From Promethearchaeati archaeon (GTDB lineage: Archaea; Asgardarchaeota; Heimdallarchaeia; Heimdallarchaeales; Heimdallarchaeaceae): a stretch of 64,000 nucleotides of DNA. Positions 45,348 to 54,268 of this stretch are shown piece after piece. The stretch covers positions 1 through 64,000 of the forward strand of contig JABLTJ010000008.1 of the NCBI GenBank assembly GCA_013166775.1, read 5' to 3'. The notes beneath the pieces were generated by a model. It ran no database searches. It was not told the DNA's origin and was given only the letters and a program-made list of their open reading frames with translations. Position 1 is the first letter of the stretch, and each line of letters opens with the position of its first letter. The position numbers were made by a program, and so were the translations under genes.

Positions 45348-46348
45348 ATTAACTCCTCCTCTGAATGAAGTTTATAAATTAATGATTTACCATACGTAAA
45401 TCGATAAAAAGTTCCCAAAGGATCTGGGATTTTGTCTACAATTTTATCCAATTCTTCCTCCGTCATTTCTTCCTCTATTTCAACTTCAAGGAGAGATGTT
45501 AATGCTGAAATCATTTTCAGTCCATGATCTTTAACCTTATCTGTTGGCCCCAGACATCCTCTACAACCAACATTCATTTTGGTACACAGACCATCACATC
45601 CAGCTCTTGTTGCAGGCCCTAAACAGAGAATGCCTTGAGGTAGCAGACATAAATCTGGATCCATCTCATCAACCTCTTGAGGTGAAATGAACTCTTTAAA
45701 TGAAATCTTTTCAGGTTTGGTTCTACCACATTCTTCACACAAAGTTTTGGTTCCTGCAATTACTGAACCCTTTGGAGGAAGTTTTCCTGTATTAGCATAT
45801 AGCTTCAGTACTTCAACTACTTGCTCAATCAGTGGTACCATTGGAGGACATCCGGGAACAAAATAATCAACATCGATTACTTCTTCTAAAGCATCAGCAT
45901 TTTCTAATATACCTGGTAATGTTAGTTCAACATCATTTATTTTTACAGATGTAAGTGGTACAGTATTTTCTGGATTATCCATTGAAGGTACATCTTTGTA
46001 CACAAGATCAAACATGTCCTGCTCAAATGGCATATTTGCTAAACTTGGAATACCACCAAAATTAGCACACGCACCAAACGCAACAACAACTTTGGATTTC
46101 TGGCGCAAAATTTTTGCGATTTTTGCATCTTCTGTTGTTCTTATTGCCCCATGATAAATTCCAACATCTACTTCTTTATCTTTCAATTTCTTCAAATCAT
46201 CTAACTTGAAATCCATTGCTGTTGGCCAGAATTTGAATTCAACAAGATCAAAAACCTCTAGTATCTTTTCATTTAAATCAAGGATTGCTACATCGCAACC
46301 TGCACAAGTTGCTCCAAGAGCTATCGCTAGGTTAATCTTCTTCATCAT
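45344..46348 (-). CDS. mvhG: [NiFe]-hydrogenase small subunit (MvhG-like)
   Basis: A 334-residue small subunit carrying the Fe-S clusters that connect the nickel site to MvhD. The proximal cluster begins with CAGCDVA at residues 14-20; FGACANFGGIP, PGCPP, and CEECGR...CLGPATRAGCDG...CRGCLGP follow. It has no twin-arginine signal, consistent with a cytoplasmic enzyme. It overlaps mvhD upstream and mvhA downstream by 4 bases each, so the three are translated together. AGGAGGAG precedes the start. Confidence 0.93.
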   Translation of the reverse strand: MMKKINLAIALGATCAGCDVAILDLNEKILEVFDLVEFKFWPTAMDFKLDDLKKLKDKEVDVGIYHGAIRTTEDAKIAKILRQKSKVVVAFGACANFGGIPSLANMPFEQDMFDLVYKDVPSMDNPENTVPLTSVKINDVELTLPGILENADALEEVIDVDYFVPGCPPMVPLIEQVVEVLKLYANTGKLPPKGSVIAGTKTLCEECGRTKPEKISFKEFISPQEVDEMDPDLCLLPQGILCLGPATRAGCDGLCTKMNVGCRGCLGPTDKVKDHGLKMISALTSLLEVEIEEEMTEEELDKIVDKIPDPLGTFYRFTYGKSLIYKLHSEEELI

Positions 46349-46794
46349 GAATCTCCTCCTTTACCATTCTTACCATAAGGAGGAAGTTTCTTTAAATCCT
46401 CAACCATTTCTGTTGTAATCTTAGCAAATTTAGCTCCTTCTGTAGCTGATATCCATGTAATCCTAAATCTCTTTGGATTTACTCCAACTTGCTTGAGAAG
46501 TCTTGAAAGTAAAGCCATCCGTCTGAATGTTTTGTAATTCCCTGTTTTATAATGACAATCTCCAAAATGACACCCTGTTATGAGTACTCCATCTGCACCT
46601 TCTAGAAAAGCTTCCACAACATGCTGAGGATCTATTCTACTAGAACAATTAACCATAATAGGTAGAACATTTGTAGGATAATGTAATCTGGAAGTACCTG
46701 CTAAATCTGCACCTTTTCCAGAACACCATCTACATAAGAATAACACAACATTAGGATTTGAATTTAGTTCAGTAATTTGTGTAGTTTTGCTCAT
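46345..46794 (-). CDS. mvhD: MvhD-like [2Fe-2S] electron transfer protein (copy 1)
   Basis: A 149-residue protein with CRWCSGKGADLAGT, NCSSR and TGCHFGDCH, the same cysteine layout as the copy at 43438-43863. Direct coupling to mvhG (4-base overlap) and to HdrA copy 2 upstream (4-base gap) marks it as the usual hydrogenase-to-HdrA connector. Confidence 0.92.
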   Translation of the reverse strand: MSKTTQITELNSNPNVVLFLCRWCSGKGADLAGTSRLHYPTNVLPIMVNCSSRIDPQHVVEAFLEGADGVLITGCHFGDCHYKTGNYKTFRRMALLSRLLKQVGVNPKRFRITWISATEGAKFAKITTEMVEDLKKLPPYGKNGKGGDS

Positions 46795-46798
46795 TTCA

Positions 46799-48751
46799 TC
46801 ACACCCTCAAAAGTGCCTTTATGCTAGCACTTATACTCTCGTAAGTAGAATTTCTTAATTCAATGCTTCCTGAAGGACAAGCTGCAGCACAACTCCCGCA
46901 TCCTTCACATAATGCTTCATTTACAAGCACTTTGTTCTGATTTTCATCATAGTAGATAGCTCCATATGGGCAAACATGAATGCAAGTATGACAAATTCCA
47001 CAAGTAAGATCATCTATTTCTGCTATGACTGGATCTCTCTCCAAGAAATCAGAAGATAATATAGTTTCAGCTTTAGCAGCTGCTCCTGAAGCTTGAGCAA
47101 CAGCTTCAGGAATATCTTTGGGGCCTGATGCTGTACCTGCTACAAAAACACCTGAGATAACTGTTTCAACCGGCTTTAGTTTTGGATGAGCTTCTTTTAC
47201 GAAACCTTTACTATCACATGAAAGTTTCAGGATATTGGAAATTTCTTGTGTTCCTTCGCTTGGTAGTAATCCTGTTGCTAGAACTACCATATCTGCATGT
47301 AATTCAATTGATTCAGAAGTAAGTGTATTCACTCCCCTAATCAGTACTTTCTCTCCATCTTGTAATAATTCTGATACCTTTCCCCTAATGTAAATTACAT
47401 TTTCTTCTTCAGCAGCTCTTTTGTAGAACTCCTCATAATCCTTACCTGCAGTTCTGACATCAATATAGAAATTTATAGCAACTCCATCATGGACCAGATG
47501 TTTATACTGCATAGCATGTTTTGTTGCGTACATGCAACAAATTTTCGAACAATATGGAAGGTGTTTTGCTGGATCTCGAGAACCTGCACAATGAATAAAA
47601 ACAACTATCTTTGGAATATTCCCATCAGAAGGTCTTCGAATCACACCTTGTGTAGGTCCATTTGCAGAAAGTAATCTCTCAAATTCCAAACCTGAGACAA
47701 CGTTATGAATGTTGCCATACCCATATTCTCCTATTCTTTCATATGGATAAACCGAATAACCTGTTGCAACAACAATCGCTCCAAATTCCTCCTCAATAAA
47801 TTCTGCTTTCATATCAAAATCTATAGCCTTGGGATCACAGACTTCTTTACATTTTGCGCAAATTAGTGGATCGATTCCAAGACATGTACTAGGATCTATA
47901 ATATATGAAGCTGGGACAGCTTGAGGAAATGCTATATAGATTGCCTTTCGTGGAGACAATCCTGCATTATATTCATCATGAACTATAACTGGACAAACAT
48001 GAACACAATCGTCACATATTGTACACTTTTCTTCAATTACGTAACGAGGTTTCTTCTTAATTTTTACCTTGAAGCTTCCAACATAACCATCAACATTTTC
48101 TACTTCGCTGTTAGTTAGTAATTGAATATTTGGATGACGACCTACAGCAACCATTTTTGGCGTTAATATACATTGAGAGCAATCCAAGGTTGGGAATGTT
48201 TCTGCAAGTTGAGCCATTTTTCCTCCGATTGTTGAATCCTTCTCTACTAGTGTAACCTGATATCCTGCATCTGCAATATCTAATGCCGCTTGTATTCCTG
48301 CTATCCCTCCACCAATAACTAGTGCTTTTCTTGTAACAGGAACATTATAGGGTTCCAATGCTTGATTTCTTTTTACCTTTTCAATTGTTGATTCAATTAT
48401 CTTAATTGTTTTTTCTGTAGCTTTTTCTTTGTTTTCATGAACCCAAGAACACTGTTCTCTTATATTAGCCATTTCTGTAAGATATTGATTCAATCCCGCT
48501 TCTTTAGTAACAATTCTGAAAGTGTCCTCATGCATATCTTTACTACAAGCTGCTACAACTACTCGATCTAAATCATGTTTCTTGATTGCTTCCTTGATAA
48601 TAGTTTGACCTGGTTCTGAGCACATATACATACTATCTTCTACATGTACCACATCCTCATAGTCTTTGATGCTCTCTAAGACTTTCTTAATATCAACAGT
48701 GTGAGCAATATTTCTCCCACAGTGACAAACAAATACACCAACTTTACTCAT
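46799..48751 (-). CDS. hdrA: HdrA-like flavin electron-bifurcating protein (copy 2)
   Basis: About 650 residues from the ATG at 48751, which has AAGGAT seven bases upstream and follows the KorC stop by 4 bases; a longer in-frame reading inside korC is unlikely. Domains match copy 1: VFVCHCG, GGGIAGIQAAL, CTICDDCVHVCP, DCSQCILTPKM, and two C-terminal clusters CGICHTCIHVCP and CEGCGSCAAACP. It sits between KorC and MvhD, so it is well placed to exchange electrons between hydrogenase, ferredoxin and the 2-oxoacid oxidoreductase. Confidence 0.93.
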   Translation of the reverse strand: MSKVGVFVCHCGRNIAHTVDIKKVLESIKDYEDVVHVEDSMYMCSEPGQTIIKEAIKKHDLDRVVVAACSKDMHEDTFRIVTKEAGLNQYLTEMANIREQCSWVHENKEKATEKTIKIIESTIEKVKRNQALEPYNVPVTRKALVIGGGIAGIQAALDIADAGYQVTLVEKDSTIGGKMAQLAETFPTLDCSQCILTPKMVAVGRHPNIQLLTNSEVENVDGYVGSFKVKIKKKPRYVIEEKCTICDDCVHVCPVIVHDEYNAGLSPRKAIYIAFPQAVPASYIIDPSTCLGIDPLICAKCKEVCDPKAIDFDMKAEFIEEEFGAIVVATGYSVYPYERIGEYGYGNIHNVVSGLEFERLLSANGPTQGVIRRPSDGNIPKIVVFIHCAGSRDPAKHLPYCSKICCMYATKHAMQYKHLVHDGVAINFYIDVRTAGKDYEEFYKRAAEEENVIYIRGKVSELLQDGEKVLIRGVNTLTSESIELHADMVVLATGLLPSEGTQEISNILKLSCDSKGFVKEAHPKLKPVETVISGVFVAGTASGPKDIPEAVAQASGAAAKAETILSSDFLERDPVIAEIDDLTCGICHTCIHVCPYGAIYYDENQNKVLVNEALCEGCGSCAAACPSGSIELRNSTYESISASIKALLRV

Positions 48752-48755
48752 AGTT

Positions 48756-49304
48756 TTATCCTTCTTGCTTGTATTCTTTTCCTTTCTTAAATGCAATAAG
48801 ATTTTTCTCAATGTATCGAGCTTTAATCTTTTGTTTCATAACCGTAACAAGAGCTTCTTCGGATACTATGTCTTTTGCATTAGCACATACATATCCTAAC
48901 ATTGCTATATTAGCAAAGATTTTACTACCAAGAGTTTCTGCAATTTTTGTTGCAGGGATTTTAAAAATCTGTTTAGCTTTATTGGCATTATCATCCAAGT
49001 GTACTAGATTCTCTTCAACAAATAAAATTCCACCTTTCTTAAGTTTAGGAATATATTTGTTATATGCTTCTTCGGATAATACTACAAAATAATCTAGTTC
49101 TGTAGCTTTAGGAAAATCAATCTCTTCAGTATCTATTACGACATCTGCGCTACTAGCACCTCCTCTGCTTTCAGGACCATAGCTTTGTGTCATTACTGAG
49201 TTCTTTCCTTTTTCATACAAAGCAACAGCTTCACCTACTAATCTTCCCATAAGACCTATACCTTGACCCCCAAATCCTGCGAAACGTACTTCTACTCTAG
49301 CCAT
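48756..49304 (-). CDS. korC: 2-oxoacid:ferredoxin oxidoreductase gamma subunit (KorC-like)
   Basis: About 182 residues with the family opening FAGFGGQGIGLMGRLVGEA and TQSYGPESRGGAS. It binds CoA near the thiamine site in the DABC-type enzyme. I chose the ATG at 49304 with AAGGAG upstream, rather than an ATG three codons earlier that would overlap korB. Substrate by gene order and alpha-subunit motifs is 2-oxoglutarate, but branched 2-oxoacids are possible. Confidence 0.9.
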   Translation of the reverse strand: MARVEVRFAGFGGQGIGLMGRLVGEAVALYEKGKNSVMTQSYGPESRGGASSADVVIDTEEIDFPKATELDYFVVLSEEAYNKYIPKLKKGGILFVEENLVHLDDNANKAKQIFKIPATKIAETLGSKIFANIAMLGYVCANAKDIVSEEALVTVMKQKIKARYIEKNLIAFKKGKEYKQEG

Positions 49305-49309
49305 AATAA

Positions 49310-50179
49310 TCACTCCTTACTAACTGAAGCTCTTCCCCTCTTTTGGAGATCTAAAAGATGATCTGTTAATGTCGGTCTACCTTCAATATCTACAAATTTT
49401 CCAACAATCAGTGGTCCATCTTTTTCTATACCAACCTCTCGTGTGTCAGCTCCGTGTTGTAGTTCTGTGTGATCCTTATAGAATTCAAGTATCATCTTTC
49501 CTTCTGCTAATTGATTCCGACGTCCATAGGTTGTGGGGCAACTACCAAGAACCTCAACAAATGAGAATCCTTTCTTAGAAAGAGCTTCTACGAGAGAATC
49601 TTTCATCCTTCTTACATCCAATGCAGTCCACCTTGCAACATATACTGCTCCACAAGAGGTTGCTAAATCAGGTAAGTTAAATGGCTCTTCAACTGCACCA
49701 TAAGGGGCGGTGGTTTGAAATTGACCTATGTAAGAAGTGGGCCCAACTTGACCTCCAGTCATACCATAGTTAAAATTGTTTACACAAATAACAGTTATAT
49801 CTGCATTTCTTCTTGCAGCATGAATGAAATGATTCCCACCTATTGCAAAGAGATCTCCATCTCCTGAAATAACAATTACCTTTCGTTCAGGATCTGTTAT
49901 ACCTAATCCGATTGCAAATGGAATAGCTCTTCCATGTGTTGTATGAAAACTATCAAAGTTTAGATATCCTGATATTCTGCCTGTGCATCCAATTCCAGAT
50001 ACTACTGCAACTTTTTTTGGATCTAATCCTGCTGCAAGTATTGCATCTACTATAACAGTTGTTATCGAACCCAAACTACAACCTGGGCAGAAAATATGTG
50101 GAATCCTTCCTTTTCTCAAATAACCATCCAAAGGGTGTTCATGAGATTCAATTAACTCAATTTTTTCTTCTACCATCAT
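49310..50179 (-). CDS. korB: 2-oxoacid:ferredoxin oxidoreductase beta subunit (KorB-like)
   Basis: A 289-residue thiamine-diphosphate subunit: CPGCSLG and GIGCTGR supply cluster/cofactor cysteines, and GDGDLFAIGGNH...NNFNYGMTGGQ is the TPP-Mg motif. It breaks down 2-oxoglutarate (or a related acid) with CoA, reducing ferredoxin, or runs backwards to carboxylate succinyl-CoA. Length is normal for Kor. It overlaps korA by 4 bases. Confidence 0.92.
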   Translation of the reverse strand: MMVEEKIELIESHEHPLDGYLRKGRIPHIFCPGCSLGSITTVIVDAILAAGLDPKKVAVVSGIGCTGRISGYLNFDSFHTTHGRAIPFAIGLGITDPERKVIVISGDGDLFAIGGNHFIHAARRNADITVICVNNFNYGMTGGQVGPTSYIGQFQTTAPYGAVEEPFNLPDLATSCGAVYVARWTALDVRRMKDSLVEALSKKGFSFVEVLGSCPTTYGRRNQLAEGKMILEFYKDHTELQHGADTREVGIEKDGPLIVGKFVDIEGRPTLTDHLLDLQKRGRASVSKE

Positions 50180-51339
50180 TTACCCTTCTCTATTTCTTTT
50201 AAAATCTCTTCAGGAGTATGTATTGCTCCCCCTAGTTTGAAAATTCCTTTAACTTCAGTTTTACCATGAGACGATCTTTCGATTTCTCTAGTTATTTGTC
50301 CATAGTTTATTTCAGGAACAATAATTTTCTTCACTTGATCTGCTAGTAAATCTATTCTCTCATCAGGAAATGGCCAAACAGTTATTAACCTTAACAGACC
50401 TACTTTAATGCCTTTTTTCCTTGCTCTATTAACAGATCCCTTTGCAGCTCTTGCACTTGTTCCAAAGGAAATTAAAGCAATATCTGCATCATCCAATTTA
50501 TATTCTTCAGTTTTGATAATTTTCTTTTTGTTCTTTCGAATTTTGTCATTGATTCTTCTTACATTTTTTTCTTGTGCTTCAGCGGATATTTCAGGATAAC
50601 CTCTCTCATCATGAGTCAAACCTGTCATCATAACTCGATAACCATCACCTGCTATTGCCATCAGTGGTACAAGATCTTTCCCTGCTTTATATGGTAAATA
50701 TTCTTCTGGTGGTACTGTAGGCTTTTTTCTGTTCACAATTTTTATTTTCTCTTTAGCCGGAATTACAAGTTTTTCACTCATATGACCGATTGTTTCATCC
50801 ATAAGAAATGTAACAGGCAACCGATATTGTTCTGAAAAATTAAAAGCTGATATAACTAGATCGAAACTCTCTTGGACAGTACTTGGAGATATTACAATTG
50901 GTTCATAATCTCCATGTGAACCCCATTTTGTTTGCATGACATCTTGTTGTCCAACTAAAGTTGGTAATCCTGTTGAGGGACCACCTCTCTGCACATTCAC
51001 TATTACACAAGGTGTTTCAGTCATCATTCCTAAACCTATATTTTCTACCATTAAAGAATAGCCTGGTCCTGATGTAGCAGTCATACTTTTAGATCCTCCC
51101 CAAGATGCACCAAGAATACTTGCTATTGAGGCAATTTCATCTTCAAACTGGACAAAATGACCATTAATTTGAGGTAATCTTCTTGCCATATGTTCAGCAA
51201 TTTCAGAACTTGGAGTGATTGGATATCCTCCGAAGAACTTACATCCAGCAGCAAGTGAACCTTCTGCTACAGCAATGTTGCCAGTTACGAAATGTTTACC
51301 TGTCATAACTTCAAGCAATTCAGCTTCTTCTTTACTCAT
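50176..51339 (-). CDS. korA: 2-oxoacid:ferredoxin oxidoreductase alpha subunit (KorA-like)
   Basis: About 387 residues from the ATG at 51339, overlapping the end of korD by 8 bases. [30 protein letters not shown] and GSHGDYEP are the blocks of the 2-oxoglutarate-type alpha subunit; pyruvate enzymes differ at the third and fourth. It forms the TPP pocket with the beta subunit. Confidence 0.92.
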   Translation of the reverse strand: MSKEEAELLEVMTGKHFVTGNIAVAEGSLAAGCKFFGGYPITPSSEIAEHMARRLPQINGHFVQFEDEIASIASILGASWGGSKSMTATSGPGYSLMVENIGLGMMTETPCVIVNVQRGGPSTGLPTLVGQQDVMQTKWGSHGDYEPIVISPSTVQESFDLVISAFNFSEQYRLPVTFLMDETIGHMSEKLVIPAKEKIKIVNRKKPTVPPEEYLPYKAGKDLVPLMAIAGDGYRVMMTGLTHDERGYPEISAEAQEKNVRRINDKIRKNKKKIIKTEEYKLDDADIALISFGTSARAAKGSVNRARKKGIKVGLLRLITVWPFPDERIDLLADQVKKIIVPEINYGQITREIERSSHGKTEVKGIFKLGGAIHTPEEILKEIEKGK

Positions 51340-51655
51340 CTTCTTCACTTCCTTCTTCCTCTTCAGGAGCTACAACAAAAATCGCAAATTCTGGGCAAAT
51401 CAATTCACAAAAGTGACATTCAGCACAATCATCGAATGTTTTACCATCAATAAGTTTGGGTGGATGATATCCTTTTTCATTAATTTCACCTGATTTCTCA
51501 AGAATCTCTTCAGGGCAGTGAATAATACACCACTCACACTCTTTGCATCTTTCCTTAATTAAGAAAACCTGGGGGGCTTTACTTTTATATTTACTAATGT
51601 CAATAAAAGCAGGCCATTCCGGTTTTTTCCTTCGTCTATCTAGTGACGATTTCAT
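51332..51655 (-). CDS. korD: 2-oxoacid:ferredoxin oxidoreductase delta subunit (KorD-like ferredoxin)
   Basis: A 107-residue ferredoxin subunit: [16 protein letters not shown] and [16 protein letters not shown] hold two [4Fe-4S] clusters, between a basic N-terminus and an acidic C-terminus. It is the first gene of the 18-gene operon, with a TATA-like box about 45 bases upstream. The order D-A-B-C is the common archaeal Kor order. Confidence 0.9.
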   Translation of the reverse strand: MKSSLDRRRKKPEWPAFIDISKYKSKAPQVFLIKERCKECEWCIIHCPEEILEKSGEINEKGYHPPKLIDGKTFDDCAECHFCELICPEFAIFVVAPEEEEGSEEDE

Positions 51656-51698
51656 TAAAAATTACCATTATCTGATGTTGAGCGCGGACAAGTGTTTA

Positions 51699-51709
51699 CT
51701 TATATAAAG
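51699..51709 (-). promoter_or_regulatory. TATA-like box for the Kor-Hdr-Mvh-Tfr operon
   Basis: The minus strand reads CTTTATATAAG, ending 43 bases before the korD ATG, with an A-rich BRE-like stretch (GATAAAAC) directly upstream. No other good promoter is seen within the 17-kb gene string, where gaps are mostly under 15 bases; the largest, 53 bases, is before the maturation protease. Confidence 0.55.
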
Positions 51710-51898
51710 TTTTATCTTTGTAAACAATTATAATATTAAGTGTTTTCTAAAAATAAAGGAAATCGAATTTTACTTAGATTTCATCTATTTTTTGTAGACA
51801 ATTGCTAAATTTGAACGATTTTTTATGATTTTTTTTCTGAACCTTTTTCCCCTGAAGAAAAATTAAAAAGAAAGAACGAAATATAATAGTTGTTAAGT

Positions 51899-52540
51899 AT
51901 GTTAACCAGAGATTTAAGTGTGACAGTTCTTGGGAATACTGGTGTTGGAAAATCAACTCTTATTCGCCGTTTAAAGGGAGAAAAAATAGAGGATATCAGC
52001 CCTACTACTAGCATTGAGGTTCATCAAAAATCAATACGATTAAAAAGTCAATCTTACAAATCTGCATTTAGTATAGAAAAATACCGAAATTATAGAGTTA
52101 GAGCTATTGATTGTCCTGGTGATATGAGTCTATGGCCTTACTGGAAAAAAGCTCTAGCTGATTACAATACAAATGGAATAATTTTTATGATTGATCCAAC
52201 ACAAGACGCAAAAGTACAAATCGACGCTTTAACTCAAGTATCAAACTATTTTCTTATGACTTTGGATGACGATGTAGTGAGAGCCGAAAGAAAAGCACGA
52301 AAAGTCAAAGCAATATTCTTTCTAGTTGTCAATAAAGTGGATCTCTTGGAACATAGTAAAGGAAAAGCAGATCAAATTCTTCGCGAACACTATCAAAATG
52401 CTTGGAATCATCTTAAAGAAAGATATCCAAATAGTGGGCACTATTGGGAAGCTATCTCTGCTATTGATGAATCGGAAAAAATGGATGAATCGATTGATGG
52501 TGTTTTTGAAACCATAAAAAGAGAGATTTATGGAGATTAA
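51899..52540 (+). CDS. Small Ras/Arf-like GTPase
   Basis: About 213 residues from the ATG at 51899. G1 GNTGVGKST (residues 12-20), G3 DCPGD, G4 NKVD, and an insertion-rich C-terminal half are visible. G3 reads DCPGD rather than the DxxGQ of Ras, so the usual catalytic Gln is absent. LWPYWKK after it resembles the Arf/SRbeta branch, where W follows the glycine region. Asgard archaea hold many such GTPases; no effector is adjacent. It diverges from the redox operon with about 240 bases between starts. No lipidation motif is seen at the C-terminus. Confidence 0.85.
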   Translation: MLTRDLSVTVLGNTGVGKSTLIRRLKGEKIEDISPTTSIEVHQKSIRLKSQSYKSAFSIEKYRNYRVRAIDCPGDMSLWPYWKKALADYNTNGIIFMIDPTQDAKVQIDALTQVSNYFLMTLDDDVVRAERKARKVKAIFFLVVNKVDLLEHSKGKADQILREHYQNAWNHLKERYPNSGHYWEAISAIDESEKMDESIDGVFETIKREIYGD

Positions 52541-52606
52541 TTTTTCAATTTTTCATTCAATAGAAAAACTTAATTTATTTTTATCTCAACCACTGCTAGT
52601 GGTTTT

Positions 52607-53524
52607 ATGAGTAACAATCCAGAAGAACCTGAAGAAGAGCTTCAAGAAGAACCTGAAGAAGAGCTTCAAGAAGAACCTGAAGAAGAGCTTCAAGAAGAAC
52701 CTGAAGAAGAATCTCAAGAAGAGCCTCAAGAAGAGCTTCAAGAAGAGCCTCAAGAAGAATCTCAAGAAGAGCCTCAAGAAGAATCTCAAGAAGAATCTCA
52801 AGAAGAATCTCAAGAAGAATCTCAAGAAGAATCTCAAGAAGAATCTCAAGAAGAATCTGAGGTAGAAACAAAGAAAGAAAAGAAAAAATATGTTCACAAC
52901 TGCACAAAGTGTGGTTCTTGTTGTGAAAAATGGCAAGAAATTCCCATCTACATAGAAGATATGCAAAGATGGCTTATCGATGGTAGCATTCAATATATAT
53001 TACCATTTCTTCAAGTTAGAATTTCTCCTCCAGCTTATGTCCGTCTAGTTCTGCAAAAACCTTCAGTTGAAGGAGAAGATCCAAATCCCTCCGGATGCCC
53101 TCTCTATGACTTTGAGAACAAGATATGTAACTTGTACTCTTCTATGCCTTTACACTGTGCCTCATATCCCCTAGCTTTTAATGGAGAAAATTTCTATCTT
53201 GTTGATTCGGAATCTCCTGGGTTGGGAAACGAAACAATGACAGCTGAATCTCTAGAATCAGCTAGAAATGTAGCTAAAGAACACTTTTCAGCTCTCTCAT
53301 CATCGAGTGCTCTCTTACCTGTGCTTTACAATATTATCTTGATGAACATAATGCAACAGAGTCAAGAAGCTATGAAAGCTCTATCAGATGAAGATAAAGA
53401 ACAGTTAGAAAAACTTCTTTCGAAATCAAATGAGGATACTGAAGAAATTACTGAAGAAATTACTGAAGAAATTACTGAAGAAATTACTGAAGACGATGCT
53501 GCTCCAAGTTCAGATGAAGAATAG
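52607..53524 (+). CDS. YkgJ-type CxxCxxCC metal-cluster protein between acidic repeat tails
   Basis: A 305-residue protein in three parts. Residues about 4-85 are ten 8-residue repeats of the type EEPEEELQ/EESQEESQ. The middle (about 98-225) is a YkgJ/UPF0153 domain with CTKCGSCC, CPLYDFENKIC and a late PLHCASYPL, thought to bind zinc or an Fe-S cluster. The end has five EEIT repeats. In the ordered part it resembles proteins of unknown biochemistry widespread in archaea. The tails are probably disordered. It lies 66 bases after the GTPase on the same strand. Confidence 0.8.
   Translation: MSNNPEEPEEELQEEPEEELQEEPEEELQEEPEEESQEEPQEELQEEPQEESQEEPQEESQEESQEESQEESQEESQEESQEESEVETKKEKKKYVHNCTKCGSCCEKWQEIPIYIEDMQRWLIDGSIQYILPFLQVRISPPAYVRLVLQKPSVEGEDPNPSGCPLYDFENKICNLYSSMPLHCASYPLAFNGENFYLVDSESPGLGNETMTAESLESARNVAKEHFSALSSSSALLPVLYNIILMNIMQQSQEAMKALSDEDKEQLEKLLSKSNEDTEEITEEITEEITEEITEDDAAPSSDEE
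52619..52860 (+). repeat. 24-bp coding tandem repeat (Glu/Pro/Gln/Ser-rich)
   Basis: About ten copies of a 24-base unit of the form GAAGAACCTGAAGAAGAGCTTCAA, the later copies shifting towards GAATCTCAA. The frame is kept in each copy. Long open frames on the other strand are a by-product. Confidence 0.9.
53442..53501 (+). repeat. 12-bp coding tandem repeat (EEIT)
   Basis: Five exact or near-exact copies of GAAGAAATTACT at the 3' end of the YkgJ-type gene, giving EEIT repeats. Confidence 0.88.
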
Positions 53525-53531
53525 TCTAATT

Positions 53532-54212
53532 TTATTCCTCATCATCTTGACAGTACATCGCGCCTGATTCCATTAGATGACCATCTTTAGCTTTAGTATC
53601 TAAGTATTTTTTATTGTATACATTCGGTGTGATTGCAACAGGGATTCTATCTGTAACATTAACTCCACTTTCACAAAGTCCTGCAACTTTAGTTGGGTTG
53701 TTGGTTATCAATTTTAGAGATTTAACTTTCAAAGATTTTAGAATATCTACTGCAACCAAATAAGACCTCTCATCAGCTTTGAAGCCCAGCAATTCATTTG
53801 CTTCATTTGTATCATACCCCATCTCTTGCAGAGAATAAGCTTTTAGCTTGTTAAACAACCCTATTCCTCTACCTTCTTGTCTTAGATAAATTAAAATTCC
53901 ATCATCTTCTTTTGATAGAATATTTAATGCATATTCCAATTGTTCTCTGCAGTCACATCTCAAAGATGTAAAAACATCACCTGTTAGGCACTCAGAATGA
54001 ATTCTAACTGGTATGTTTTCTTTATTAAATGGGCTCCCTCGATAAATAACGGTATGTTCTTTCATATCCCTTAGGCTAAGAACACCAATAATTTTAAATT
54101 CACCAAATCGTGTTGGTAATTCGGCAAGGGATCCAAAATGTATTAATTCTGTATCCTCTAAACCCAATTCGATGATTTTAGTCCGTACCTTTTTCTCAAC
54201 GTCTTCTGTCAA
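53532..54212 (-). CDS. ribA: GTP cyclohydrolase II (bacterial type)
   Basis: A 226-residue enzyme that opens GTP to start riboflavin synthesis. The zinc site is CLTGDVFTSLRCDC, and LRQEGRGIGL and the Arg/Tyr-rich region near NNPTKVAGL complete the active site. This is the form of bacteria, plants and fungi; most archaea use the unrelated GTP cyclohydrolase III (ArfA). It stands alone. Length fits a single-domain RibA without the RibB fusion. Confidence 0.92.
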   Translation of the reverse strand: MTEDVEKKVRTKIIELGLEDTELIHFGSLAELPTRFGEFKIIGVLSLRDMKEHTVIYRGSPFNKENIPVRIHSECLTGDVFTSLRCDCREQLEYALNILSKEDDGILIYLRQEGRGIGLFNKLKAYSLQEMGYDTNEANELLGFKADERSYLVAVDILKSLKVKSLKLITNNPTKVAGLCESGVNVTDRIPVAITPNVYNKKYLDTKAKDGHLMESGAMYCQDDEE

Positions 54213-54268
54213 AGCAGTTCCTCTCTCAACTGAATAATGTTTTTAGCTTTTTTAATCTTAAGTTCTAA

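Noticed and set aside
46799..48811. The N-terminal extension of HdrA copy 2 (48752-48811)
   Set aside because: It overlaps the end of korC, is not found in HdrA proteins, and the ATG at 48751 has its own ribosome site.
52619..52860. CRISPR-like array
   Set aside because: The repeats are contiguous, have no unique spacers, and are in frame within a gene.
52586..52993. Long open frames rich in Leu/Arg/Phe on the strand opposite the YkgJ-type gene
   Set aside because: They mirror the Glu-rich coding repeats; translation is a simple repeat with no family, and the plus-strand frame has a metal-binding domain.
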